A stretch of DNA of 64,000 nt from positions 434,001 to 498,000 of the forward strand of contig NZ_ATVA01000012.1 in NCBI RefSeq assembly GCF_000420485.1. The letters run 5' to 3'. Source of the DNA: Paucidesulfovibrio longus DSM 6739. Lineage in GTDB: Bacteria; Desulfobacterota; Desulfovibrionia; Desulfovibrionales; Desulfovibrionaceae. Positions 28,701-34,679 of this stretch are shown piece by piece (position 1 is the first letter of the stretch; each line of letters opens with the position of its first letter). The notes beneath the pieces were generated by a model that saw only the letters and a program-made list of their open reading frames with translations, was not told the DNA's origin and did not search any database. Both the position numbers and the translations under genes were made by a program.

Positions 28701-28830
28701 TCCACTTGGGAGTGAGCATTGCGGCCCGGTCCTGGGCCAGGGCGACCTGGGCCCGGCCTATCCCTCCGAAGGCGGCCAATACTGCCGCGCCCGCGGAGAG
28801 TTTCATGAAATGTCTTCGATTGATGCGCAT
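25777..28830 (-). CDS. fdhA: Formate dehydrogenase catalytic subunit, copy 2, cysteine-type
   Basis: 1017 aa. GGAGGATC precedes ATG 28830. The TAT signal is NRRHFMKLSAG. The [4Fe-4S] motif is CCYCAVGCGLIVN ... ALCPKGSSIW, and the bis-MGD domains are complete. The Mo/W ligand position is Cys192 (TGC at 28257-28255) in ARICHSSTVAALAESFGRG, exactly where copy 1 has Sec192. It is otherwise highly similar to copy 1. It heads its own operon after the second 77-aa ORF. A Cys enzyme is expected to work without selenium, usually at lower turnover. Confidence 0.96.
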   Translation of the reverse strand: MRINRRHFMKLSAGAAVLAAFGGIGRAQVALAQDRAAMLTPKWSKQTTSVCCYCAVGCGLIVNTSLKTGRAVNIEGDPDHPVNEGALCPKGSSIWQLAEGSKRVLKPMYRAPHSDKWKEVSWDWALGEIAKRVKKSRDESFTVKNAKGQVVNRTNGIASVGSAAIDNEECWTYQAIQRALGMVWVEHQARICHSSTVAALAESFGRGAMTNHWCDIGNSDCILIMGSNAAENHPISFTWVERAMRKGAKLISVDPRFTRTSSKADLFCQIRAGTDIAVLGGLIKYILDNDLIQKDYVVAHTNATFIVGEKYGFKDGLFSGYLKNPDEQDYVGRYDKSQWAFEMDAEGLPKKDPSLKHPRCVYQLMKKHYERYGVDNVVATSGADKAALLEFYKLFAATGKPDKAGTIMYAMGWTQHTVGVQYIRTMSIVQLLLGNIGVSGGGVNALRGESNVQGSTDHALLWQNYPGYLATAKAAWDSLDAYLKTVTAPHLAGAKDPKSAAWWQNYPKYMASFLKAMYPDADPATSYGWLPKVEDDKTYTWLQLFNSMHKKEFTGFFAWGQNPACGGANAGKNREAMANLDWMVNVNIFDNETGSFWRGPGMDPKKVKTEVFFLPCCVSVEKEGSVTNSGRWMQWRYQGPKTMGETMSDGHIMTKLYDEVKKLYAKEGGPMPEPILNLSVDLWKEKGEYSSTQVAKLINGYFLKDVTIKDKTYKKGTLVPSFAMLQDDGSTSSGNWLYCNSFTEDGNMGARRDKTQTPEQANIGLFPKWSWCWPVNRRILYNRASCTMEGKPYAPQKPVIQWDAANKKWYGDVPDGGWAPGEKYSFIMLPHGHGHDFGPGRNDGPFPEHYEPMENPFGKHPFSKQVTNPAALRFVEEKMAVADPKFPYVATTYRLTEHWQTGCMTRHVPWLLEAQPQMFVEMSTQLAEKLGIANGEKVQVESVRGSIWAVAIVTPRIQPLTVMGKTVYPIGMPWCFGWQFPEDGSGGDSANLLTPSVGDANTGIPETKVFMANVRKL

Positions 28831-28864
28831 TCAGATCCTCCTTAGCCTGTGAGTTGTGGAACGT

Positions 28865-29098
28865 TCAGCGGCCACGGATTTCACGGCCGAGGGCCACAAG
28901 CAGCCCATAGCCCGATACGTGTCGTCGCAGCGGCGGGGCGCGATGCCGCACTCCCTTGCCGGGCGGCGTTTCCGTCCGGCGCAGGCGCATCGTCGCGGCG
29001 ACCCGGCGAACGTCCGCCAGCACGTGCCCAAGCCCGAGAAAGGGCAGGGTGCGTTCCGTGTCCGTGTCCGGTTTCGCAGGGTGGAAGGTGTTCTTCAC
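28865..29098 (-). CDS. Small protein (77 aa) preceding fdhA copy 2, unrecognised family
   Basis: A GTG start at 29098 follows AAGGAGACG; the stop is 34 nt before fdhA. It has the same length, position and motifs as the copy 1 ORF: PAK, LPFLGLGH, AATMRLR and VSGYGLLVALGREIRGR. The middle (about residues 41-60) is not conserved and is basic in both. Several codon differences near the end are silent, which supports translation. No homologous family is recognised. A role in FdhA folding, cofactor insertion or regulation is inferred only from position. Confidence 0.78.
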   Translation of the reverse strand: MKNTFHPAKPDTDTERTLPFLGLGHVLADVRRVAATMRLRRTETPPGKGVRHRAPPLRRHVSGYGLLVALGREIRGR

Positions 29099-29121
29099 GA
29101 TACAGCGTCTCCTTTTCTGCT

Positions 29122-29142
29122 ATTTCCCTTGTACCGGAAAAT
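29122..29142 (-). promoter_or_regulatory. Leader hairpin before the 77-aa ORF, copy 2
   Basis: ATTTCCC pairs with GGAAAAT (one G-U wobble on the transcribed strand) across a 7-nt loop. It starts 24 nt upstream of the GTG, matching the copy 1 hairpin in position and in its ATTyyCC arm. Confidence 0.5.
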
Positions 29143-29189
29143 CGGGCGGAGACAACGGAAAACCAGTCAAAACAACGGGTTGAACATGT

Positions 29190-29209
29190 CTTATTTGACA
29201 TAATAAAAG
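29190..29209 (-). promoter_or_regulatory. Conserved AT-rich element upstream of fdh operon copy 2
   Basis: TTATTTGACATAATAA is a TTATT-N6-AATAA dyad and aligns with the element before copy 1. It is the best candidate for a shared promoter or regulator site. The rest of 29143-29291 holds no gene. Confidence 0.5.
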
Positions 29210-29291
29210 GCGAAAACGCAGTGGTCGAGGCGGGTTGGAGCTGCCGGCGCGGTGTTATAATTGTCGGGGCGGCGGGATAAAGGTCAGGGAG

Positions 29292-30173
29292 TCAGACCAG
29301 GTCGCAGAGAAAGCCGAGGAGTTGGTCGAAGATGGGCCGGGTGCGGTTGTTGAAGCGGAATTCCAGTTCCTTGAGATAGAGGGCGAAGCGCTGGCAGGAG
29401 ATGCCGCGAAAGCTGCGCAGCCGCTCCTTGGCCATGCACCAGAATTCGTCTTGGCTCGCGTCGATGAAGGGCGGTTCGTCCGAGCGGCGGATGATGCCGT
29501 AGGGCAGGCTCTCGTTGCCGCAGAAGACGAGGGCCGCATAGTCGCGGTAGCGGTCGGTGTAGACGAGGTTGCCCGCCCGCTGAAGCTTGAGGTGGAAGTT
29601 GAGATGGAAGTGGAACACGGTTTCGGCCTGGAATCCGGGCATGAGGTCGATGAAGACCAGGTCGTCCTTCCGCAGCAGCCCGAACACGGGGATGGTGTCC
29701 TGGCGCATCTGCTTGGGACCGCCCGTGAGGCGGTTGCCCTTGAGGTAGGAATCCAGCCCGGTTTCCGGGCCGAGCAGCTGGGCCGCGTCCGCCGAGTGGG
29801 CCAGAATGGCGAAGCGCAGCGCGGTCAGGGCCTTGTAGACGGTATTGTAGGATAGGCCCAGTTCCTCCTTGATCTGGTGCGGGGAAAGCTCCCGCACGAA
29901 GCGCTCCGTAAGCTTGAGCCACTCCGTGCAGGAAAGGGCGCCGTTGTTGATCCAGCGCCCGCTGAAGGGCTGAAAGGTGTATTTGCAGGCCGAGCAGCGC
30001 AGCCTGCCGCCCGAAAGGCTGTAGATGCGCCGCACGCGGCAGCGCGGGCACTCCGGCTCGCCGTCGGGCCAGCAGCGCTTGAGCAGGTGTTCCCTGGCCC
30101 GGTCCTCGTCCTCGACCAGGGCCTCGTAATCCGGAGGCAGGGCCGTGAACGCGGGAAGATCGCAGCGGTTCAT
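29292..30173 (-). CDS. IS1595/ISXO2-like transposase-derived protein, probably domesticated
   Basis: 293 aa. An N-terminal zinc ribbon (Cys42, Cys45, Cys60, Cys63) is followed by an HTH-like region (ELSPHQIKEELGLSYNTVYKAL). The RNase-H-like core has Asp141, Asp207 in VYTDRYRDY, and DEFW (242-245) where active relatives have an E-x-F-W motif, so the third acid is altered or shifted. It begins 23 nt after fdhE on the same strand, and I see no terminal inverted repeats. It may be a co-opted DNA-binding protein in the formate dehydrogenase island. Confidence 0.7.
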   Translation of the reverse strand: MNRCDLPAFTALPPDYEALVEDEDRAREHLLKRCWPDGEPECPRCRVRRIYSLSGGRLRCSACKYTFQPFSGRWINNGALSCTEWLKLTERFVRELSPHQIKEELGLSYNTVYKALTALRFAILAHSADAAQLLGPETGLDSYLKGNRLTGGPKQMRQDTIPVFGLLRKDDLVFIDLMPGFQAETVFHFHLNFHLKLQRAGNLVYTDRYRDYAALVFCGNESLPYGIIRRSDEPPFIDASQDEFWCMAKERLRSFRGISCQRFALYLKELEFRFNNRTRPIFDQLLGFLCDLV

Positions 30174-30196
30174 GCGCCTCGCCTCGCCATCTCGCC

Positions 30197-31081
30197 CTAG
30201 AAGCCCCAGGCCGAGAGCGTGGCGCGGGTGTAGCCCTGGTCCAGGGCCACGAAGTCCAGGGCCATGGAATCGAGGTCGTCGAATTCGGGCAGGGGCGCGC
30301 GGTCCAGCTCCCGGAAATCGATGGTCTTGACGTAGTGCTTGCAGGTCTTGCAGACGTCAACGCGGAATCCCGGCTCTTCCTTGACGGTGAAGAAGGTCAG
30401 CTTGGTCTGGTCGTCCTCGTTGCAGACGGGGCAGGCCAGCCGCCGCACGCGGTATTCGTGGCGGCAGAAGGAGCAGGTCACGTGGCGGAAGCCTTCCTTC
30501 TGGCGCAGGGTCGAGATCAGAGGCATTTCGCCGCAGATGGGGCAGGCGGGCTGGTTCCAGGTTCCGGCCTTGGGCAGGTTTTCGGCCAGGGCCTCGGCCG
30601 CGGACCAGATGCCTGGCGCCAGGGCGGAATACGCCAGGAAATACGCCGTGCGCGGCGCTTCGGGCCACTTCTCGGCCCATTGGGCAAAGAAGGCGTCGTC
30701 CGTAAGCACCTTGTCGAAAAGCGTCTGCGCGCTCAATTCGCCGGATTCGAGTTCCGCGCGCAGGGCCTGGGCCGCTTCGGCCAGGGGGCCTTCGGCCTCG
30801 CAGGTCAGCGCGAGCAGTTGGTCGAAGAGTTCGGCAGCCTGCTTTTCGTCCACGGGAAAGCGCTCGCGGCCGAGCAGCGGCTTGCCCTGGAGAACCTCAT
30901 CGGGCGAGGCGAGCTGGTCCGCCGAGGGCAGGACGATGTTCGCCGCTTCACGGGAGGCGAGCTGCAAACGGGTCACGCGCTCCAGGAAATCCACCAGACT
31001 CCCGGGCAGGAGATTCCGGTTGCGGATCAGGGCCAGGGTGGCGTCGAGACGTTTTTCGAATTCGGGTCGGTCGTAGCTCAT
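30197..31081 (-). CDS. fdhE: Formate dehydrogenase accessory protein FdhE
   Basis: 294 aa from ATG 31081. Conserved cysteine pairs of FdhE are present: CPICGEMP, CSFCRHEYRVRRLACPVCNEDD and VCKTCKHYVKTID. These form rubredoxin-like metal sites. FdhE is cytoplasmic and acts on the TAT-exported catalytic subunit before translocation. It lies between moeA and the fdh structural operons. The frame extends upstream to 31396 without a plausible start, so the shorter protein is preferred. Confidence 0.9.
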   Translation of the reverse strand: MSYDRPEFEKRLDATLALIRNRNLLPGSLVDFLERVTRLQLASREAANIVLPSADQLASPDEVLQGKPLLGRERFPVDEKQAAELFDQLLALTCEAEGPLAEAAQALRAELESGELSAQTLFDKVLTDDAFFAQWAEKWPEAPRTAYFLAYSALAPGIWSAAEALAENLPKAGTWNQPACPICGEMPLISTLRQKEGFRHVTCSFCRHEYRVRRLACPVCNEDDQTKLTFFTVKEEPGFRVDVCKTCKHYVKTIDFRELDRAPLPEFDDLDSMALDFVALDQGYTRATLSAWGF

Positions 31082-31272
31082 GTGCGCTCCAGGTTGATGT
31101 GGTGGTGTGAAACTATGAGGAAGAACGACGGCTGCCCATCTTTTTCTACCTACCCACAGTTTGACACTGATCCAATCAAAGTGAAGCAAAAAAAGGATGT
31201 TATTGTGCCATGAAAAACATGATGAAGGGTTTGCGCAAACCAAAACCTGGGGAATCCGGCGGGTTGGGAGTG
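31082..31272 (-). promoter_or_regulatory. AT-rich fdhE upstream region with a 14-bp palindrome
   Basis: No gene lies in this interval. A perfect palindrome GGTTTGCGCAAACC lies at 31228-31241. TTTGA ... TCAAA dyad arms also occur near 31167-31187. These could be regulator sites for fdhE. No reliable -35/-10 can be assigned. Confidence 0.35.
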
Positions 31273-32568
31273 TTATAATCCGATCAGGCCGAGATCGCCG
31301 CAGAGCAGTTCCAGGCATTGGCCGGGGCGGAGTTCGCTGTCCGGCGGCAGCACGGCCACGGCGTGGGCCTCGGCCAGGGCGCGCAGCGAGGGCCACTCGT
31401 CCCCGTGCAGCGGGACCGCGGCGAGCTGCCCGTCAGCGAGGTTCAGGGAGCAGGGCAGCAGCCACTCGCTGCCCCGGCGCGTGCGCAGCCCCGTGCGGAG
31501 CGCGGCGCGCAGTCCCGCGTCCGGAGGCAGGCCGCAGAGTTGCCGGGCCAGGGGCAGTGCCAGGCCGTGCAGGCAGGCGAAGACCGCGGCGGGAGGGCCG
31601 GGCAGGCCCAGCAGCAGCACGTTGGCCTTGCCCGCGTCGCGGCGCAGCGCGGCAAAGGCGTTTTTCCCGGGCCGGACATCCAGACCCGCGAAAAGGGTCT
31701 TGAATCCCGCCTGTTCCGCAGCCTTGCGGGCGTAGTCGCGCTCGCTGCGGCCCGTGCCGCCCGTGGTCACGATCAATGCGGGGCGCGGATTGAACTCGAC
31801 GGTCTCGCGCAGGGCCGCGGTCACGGCGGCGAGGTCGTCGGGCAGCACGCTGCAATGCGCCGCTTCCAGGCCCCAGGAGCGCAGCAGGTTCGCGACCAGG
31901 ACCACGTTGTCCGCGGGAATGCGGTCCGGGTCGCCGTGCGGCGCTGGCGCGGCCAGCTCGCTGCCCAGGCCGAACATGGCGAAGGCCGGGCGCGGGTGCA
32001 CGGGCAGTTCTTCCACGCGGGCGCGCGTGAGCACGGCTCCTGCCTGGGAGGTGATGCGCGTTCCGCTGCGGGCCAGGAGGCTGCCTGCGGGCAGGTCGCC
32101 GCCCTGGGGCAGGATGAAGGCATGCTGTTGCGCCGGTTCGGAAAGAAGAATGGCCTGGTCTTGCGGGCCGGGAGGCTCGGCAAGGTTCTCGAAGGGGATG
32201 ACGGCGTCGGCTCCCGGCGGCAGGGGGGCTCCCGTGAGGATGCGGACGGCCTTGCCCCGCGCCAGGGCTTGCGGCTGGCGGGCGTCCGCGGTCAGGCGTC
32301 CCTGGGTGGCGAGGCGCAGCGGGGTCTCGGCGCTTGCCGCGCCCGTGTCCTCGGCCCGCAGGGCATAGCCGTCCCGCAGGGAAACCGCGCATTCCGGCAC
32401 GCCGATCTCTGCGCGGAGATCCGCCGCAGCGACGCGGCCCACTGCCTGCCAGGGGGGGAGGCGGAGGGGCGCGGGCCGGGGAGCGCTCCGCAGCAGCAGG
32501 GCCACGGCCTGCGCGCGGGTGGGGCGTTCTTTCCGGTCCGGCGTGGTAGATGCGTGCGGCGTATTCAC
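31273..32568 (-). CDS. moeA: Molybdopterin molybdenumtransferase MoeA-like protein
   Basis: 431 aa from a GTG start directly after the fdhD stop (TGAGGTG), suggesting translational coupling. An ATG at 32628 inside fdhD is an alternative start and would give 451 aa. MoeA landmarks are SLRDGYALRAEDT, VRILTGAPLPPGADAVIPFE, a divergent TTGGTG loop and LLLGLPGPPAAVF. It inserts molybdate or tungstate into molybdopterin. The GSG-type loop TTGGTGRSERDY departs from the usual S/TGG.S.GDYD, so it is a divergent MoeA. Its place between fdhD and fdhE suggests it serves these formate dehydrogenases. Confidence 0.85.
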   Translation of the reverse strand: MNTPHASTTPDRKERPTRAQAVALLLRSAPRPAPLRLPPWQAVGRVAAADLRAEIGVPECAVSLRDGYALRAEDTGAASAETPLRLATQGRLTADARQPQALARGKAVRILTGAPLPPGADAVIPFENLAEPPGPQDQAILLSEPAQQHAFILPQGGDLPAGSLLARSGTRITSQAGAVLTRARVEELPVHPRPAFAMFGLGSELAAPAPHGDPDRIPADNVVLVANLLRSWGLEAAHCSVLPDDLAAVTAALRETVEFNPRPALIVTTGGTGRSERDYARKAAEQAGFKTLFAGLDVRPGKNAFAALRRDAGKANVLLLGLPGPPAAVFACLHGLALPLARQLCGLPPDAGLRAALRTGLRTRRGSEWLLPCSLNLADGQLAAVPLHGDEWPSLRALAEAHAVAVLPPDSELRPGQCLELLCGDLGLIGL

Positions 32569-32569
32569 C

Positions 32570-33352
32570 TCAGGACTGTAGGACGCGGCCCTTGTCGTTG
32601 TAAACCCAGAAGCGTCCTCCCCGGACATTGCCCACCAGGGTGATTCCGGTCTGGCGGGCCAGCTTCACCGTGAAGCTGGTGGCCACGGCGGTGGAGACCA
32701 GCACCGGGATGCCGATGCGGACCACCTTGAGCAGGATTTCCGAGGCCACGCGGCCCGTGGTCACGATCATCTTGTCGTCCACGGAAATGTTGTTCAGGAA
32801 GCATTCGCCGCAGATCATGTCGATGGCGTTGTGCCTGCCGATGTCTTCCCGGAAGAGGAGCATCTCGTCCGGGGTGCAGAGCGAGGAGTTGTGGCAGCCG
32901 CGCGTGCGCCCGTAGAGGGCCGAGCGGTTGTGCAGCTCCTCCGCGAGGGCGAGGATCTGTTCGGGCCGCACGCGCACGTCGCCGTTCAGCCGCCGTTTGG
33001 AAATGGTCTGCACGTTGCGCCCGAAGTTGGTGCCCTTGCCGCATCCCGAAGTGATGGACCGCTCCATGAGCCTGTCCTTCCAGGGATCGTGGCAGGTTTC
33101 CACGTCGGCCAGGATGCGTCCGTCCTCCTCGCGCACGTGCAGGTCGGTGATCTGCTCCGGGCTGGAAAGGAAGGCGTCGGACTTGAGAAAGCCCACGGCC
33201 AGGTATTCGGGCTGCTTGCCCGTGCAGAGCAGCGTGACCACCTCGCGTCCGTTGAGCCGGATGGTCAGGGGGATTTCCCGGATGGATTCCACGGGGGCCT
33301 TTGCAAAGCCGCCTCCGGAATACTCCATGACCTCATAGCGCTCTGAATCCAT
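32570..33352 (-). CDS. fdhD: Formate dehydrogenase sulfurtransferase FdhD
   Basis: 260 aa, ATG 33352 after AGGAGAG. FdhD signatures are PLTIRLNGREVVTLLCTG, the Cys104 region TSGCGKGT (where most family members have a CxxC), FREDIGRHNAIDMICGE and ASFTVK-type C-terminal residues (ATSFTVKLARQTGITLVG). FdhD passes sulfur to the Mo/W-bisPGD cofactor of formate dehydrogenase. Here one of the two usual active-site cysteines appears replaced (GCGKG). It is the first gene of the fdhD-moeA unit. Confidence 0.93.
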   Translation of the reverse strand: MDSERYEVMEYSGGGFAKAPVESIREIPLTIRLNGREVVTLLCTGKQPEYLAVGFLKSDAFLSSPEQITDLHVREEDGRILADVETCHDPWKDRLMERSITSGCGKGTNFGRNVQTISKRRLNGDVRVRPEQILALAEELHNRSALYGRTRGCHNSSLCTPDEMLLFREDIGRHNAIDMICGECFLNNISVDDKMIVTTGRVASEILLKVVRIGIPVLVSTAVATSFTVKLARQTGITLVGNVRGGRFWVYNDKGRVLQS

Positions 33353-33478
33353 GCGTCTCTCCTGCTTTCCGCGCTCCCGATGGATAGTCGGTTCATTTTC
33401 ATATATAGCTGGCCGACGCGAAGAGTTGCAACGTAAAATCATATCCCAGCGGTTTTGCACCGCTCGCGGGGGAGGAGC

Positions 33479-33988
33479 ATGGGGCCGAAGATCGTCTGCA
33501 TCGTGGGCAAGAAGAAATCCGGAAAGACCACTTTTCTCGAAGCGCTGGTCCCGGCGCTCAAGGAGTTGGGCCTGCGGGTGGGCACGGTCAAGCACGACGC
33601 CCATTCCTTCGACATGGACCATGAGGGCAAGGATTCCTGGCGCCATCGCCGGGCCGGGGCGGACAGCGTGGCCGTTTCCTCGCCGACGCAGCTGGCCCTG
33701 ATCAAGAGCGTGGACCGGGAGCTGGGCCTGCCCGAGCTGGCCCTGGAATTCTTCGCGGATCGGCAGGTCGTCCTGGCCGAGGGCTATTTCCGCTCGGACA
33801 TGCCCAAGGTGGAGGTGCATCGCTCCGAAGCCCACGCCGAACCGCTCTGCAACGCGGAAAACGCGGCGGAGAAGAAGCTCCTGGCCCTTGTTTCGGACAC
33901 GAAGCAGGATCTCGGCGTGCCGTTTTTCGGCCTGGACCAGGCCCGCGAGGTGGCCCGGCTCATCGCGGACCGGCTGCTCGGAATCTGA
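33479..33988 (+). CDS. mobB: Molybdopterin-guanine dinucleotide biosynthesis adaptor MobB
   Basis: 169 aa with GGAGGAG before ATG. The Walker A loop GKKKSGKTTF near the N-terminus and 'LRVGTVKHDAHSFDMDHEGKDSWRHRRAGADSVAVSS' are diagnostic of MobB. It is a GTP-binding partner of MobA in making the bis-MGD cofactor of FdhA. It is divergent from fdhD and convergent with mobA (5-nt gap). Confidence 0.93.
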   Translation: MGPKIVCIVGKKKSGKTTFLEALVPALKELGLRVGTVKHDAHSFDMDHEGKDSWRHRRAGADSVAVSSPTQLALIKSVDRELGLPELALEFFADRQVVLAEGYFRSDMPKVEVHRSEAHAEPLCNAENAAEKKLLALVSDTKQDLGVPFFGLDQAREVARLIADRLLGI

Positions 33989-33993
33989 GCAGG

Positions 33994-34608
33994 CTAGAGT
34001 CCGCGTTCCCTGGCCAGGGCCTCGGCGCGCGCCAGTTCCTGCGGGGTGTTCAGGTTTCGGAAGGAGAGCAGGTCCGGGTCGTGGGGCCGCAGGAGCGATA
34101 CCGGCACCTCCCGCACGCGCACCTCGGAAAAGAAGCGGATGATCTTGAAGTCGCCCCGGTCCAGCTGGGCCTTGATGTGGGGCAGGCAGCGGCGCGAGTA
34201 GACCGCGCAGAGCGGCTCCCGGTAGCCGTCCTCCTTGAGGGGGGCGAGCACGTCCAGTTCGGGCCGGAATTCCTCCAGCAGGGCGCGCACCAGCCCCGGC
34301 TGGAGAAAGGGCACGTCGCAGGCGGCGAAAAAGGCGTGCTGGGCGCGCACGGCGCTCAGTCCGGCGTGGATGCCCGTGAGCGAGCTGCGCGCGTCCACAA
34401 GGTCCAGGGCCACGGGCAGGCCGTATTCCGCATAGGGTTCGGCCTCGCGCGCGGCAATGACGATTTCCTCGAAGATGTCCCCGTAGACCCGGAGCAGGCG
34501 GTCCAGGATCCTCCTGCCGCCCACCTCCACGAACGCCTTGCGCACGTTGCCCATGCGCGTTCCCAATCCTCCGGCGAGGATCACTCCGGCCACGTCGTTT
34601 CGCTTCAT
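33994..34608 (-). CDS. mobA: Molybdenum cofactor guanylyltransferase MobA
   Basis: 204 aa. The nucleotidyltransferase signature is VILAGGLGTRMGNVRKAFVEVGGR. The region SLTGIHAGLSAV and the metal-binding FFAACDVPFLQP are MobA landmarks. It attaches GMP to molybdopterin, giving the MGD used by both formate dehydrogenases here. It converges on mobB with almost no spacer. Confidence 0.93.
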   Translation of the reverse strand: MKRNDVAGVILAGGLGTRMGNVRKAFVEVGGRRILDRLLRVYGDIFEEIVIAAREAEPYAEYGLPVALDLVDARSSLTGIHAGLSAVRAQHAFFAACDVPFLQPGLVRALLEEFRPELDVLAPLKEDGYREPLCAVYSRRCLPHIKAQLDRGDFKIIRFFSEVRVREVPVSLLRPHDPDLLSFRNLNTPQELARAEALARERGL

Positions 34609-34679
34609 CGCTTGAGGATAGAGCAGTCCGCACGGAAAGAAAAGCGCGGACGCCGTTTTGACCTGCGGCTTGCGCCGCG

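Noticed and set aside
29292-30173. Active insertion sequence
   Set aside because: No terminal inverted repeats or target duplications are visible, and the spacing to fdhE is operon-like. It is reported as a transposase-derived gene instead.
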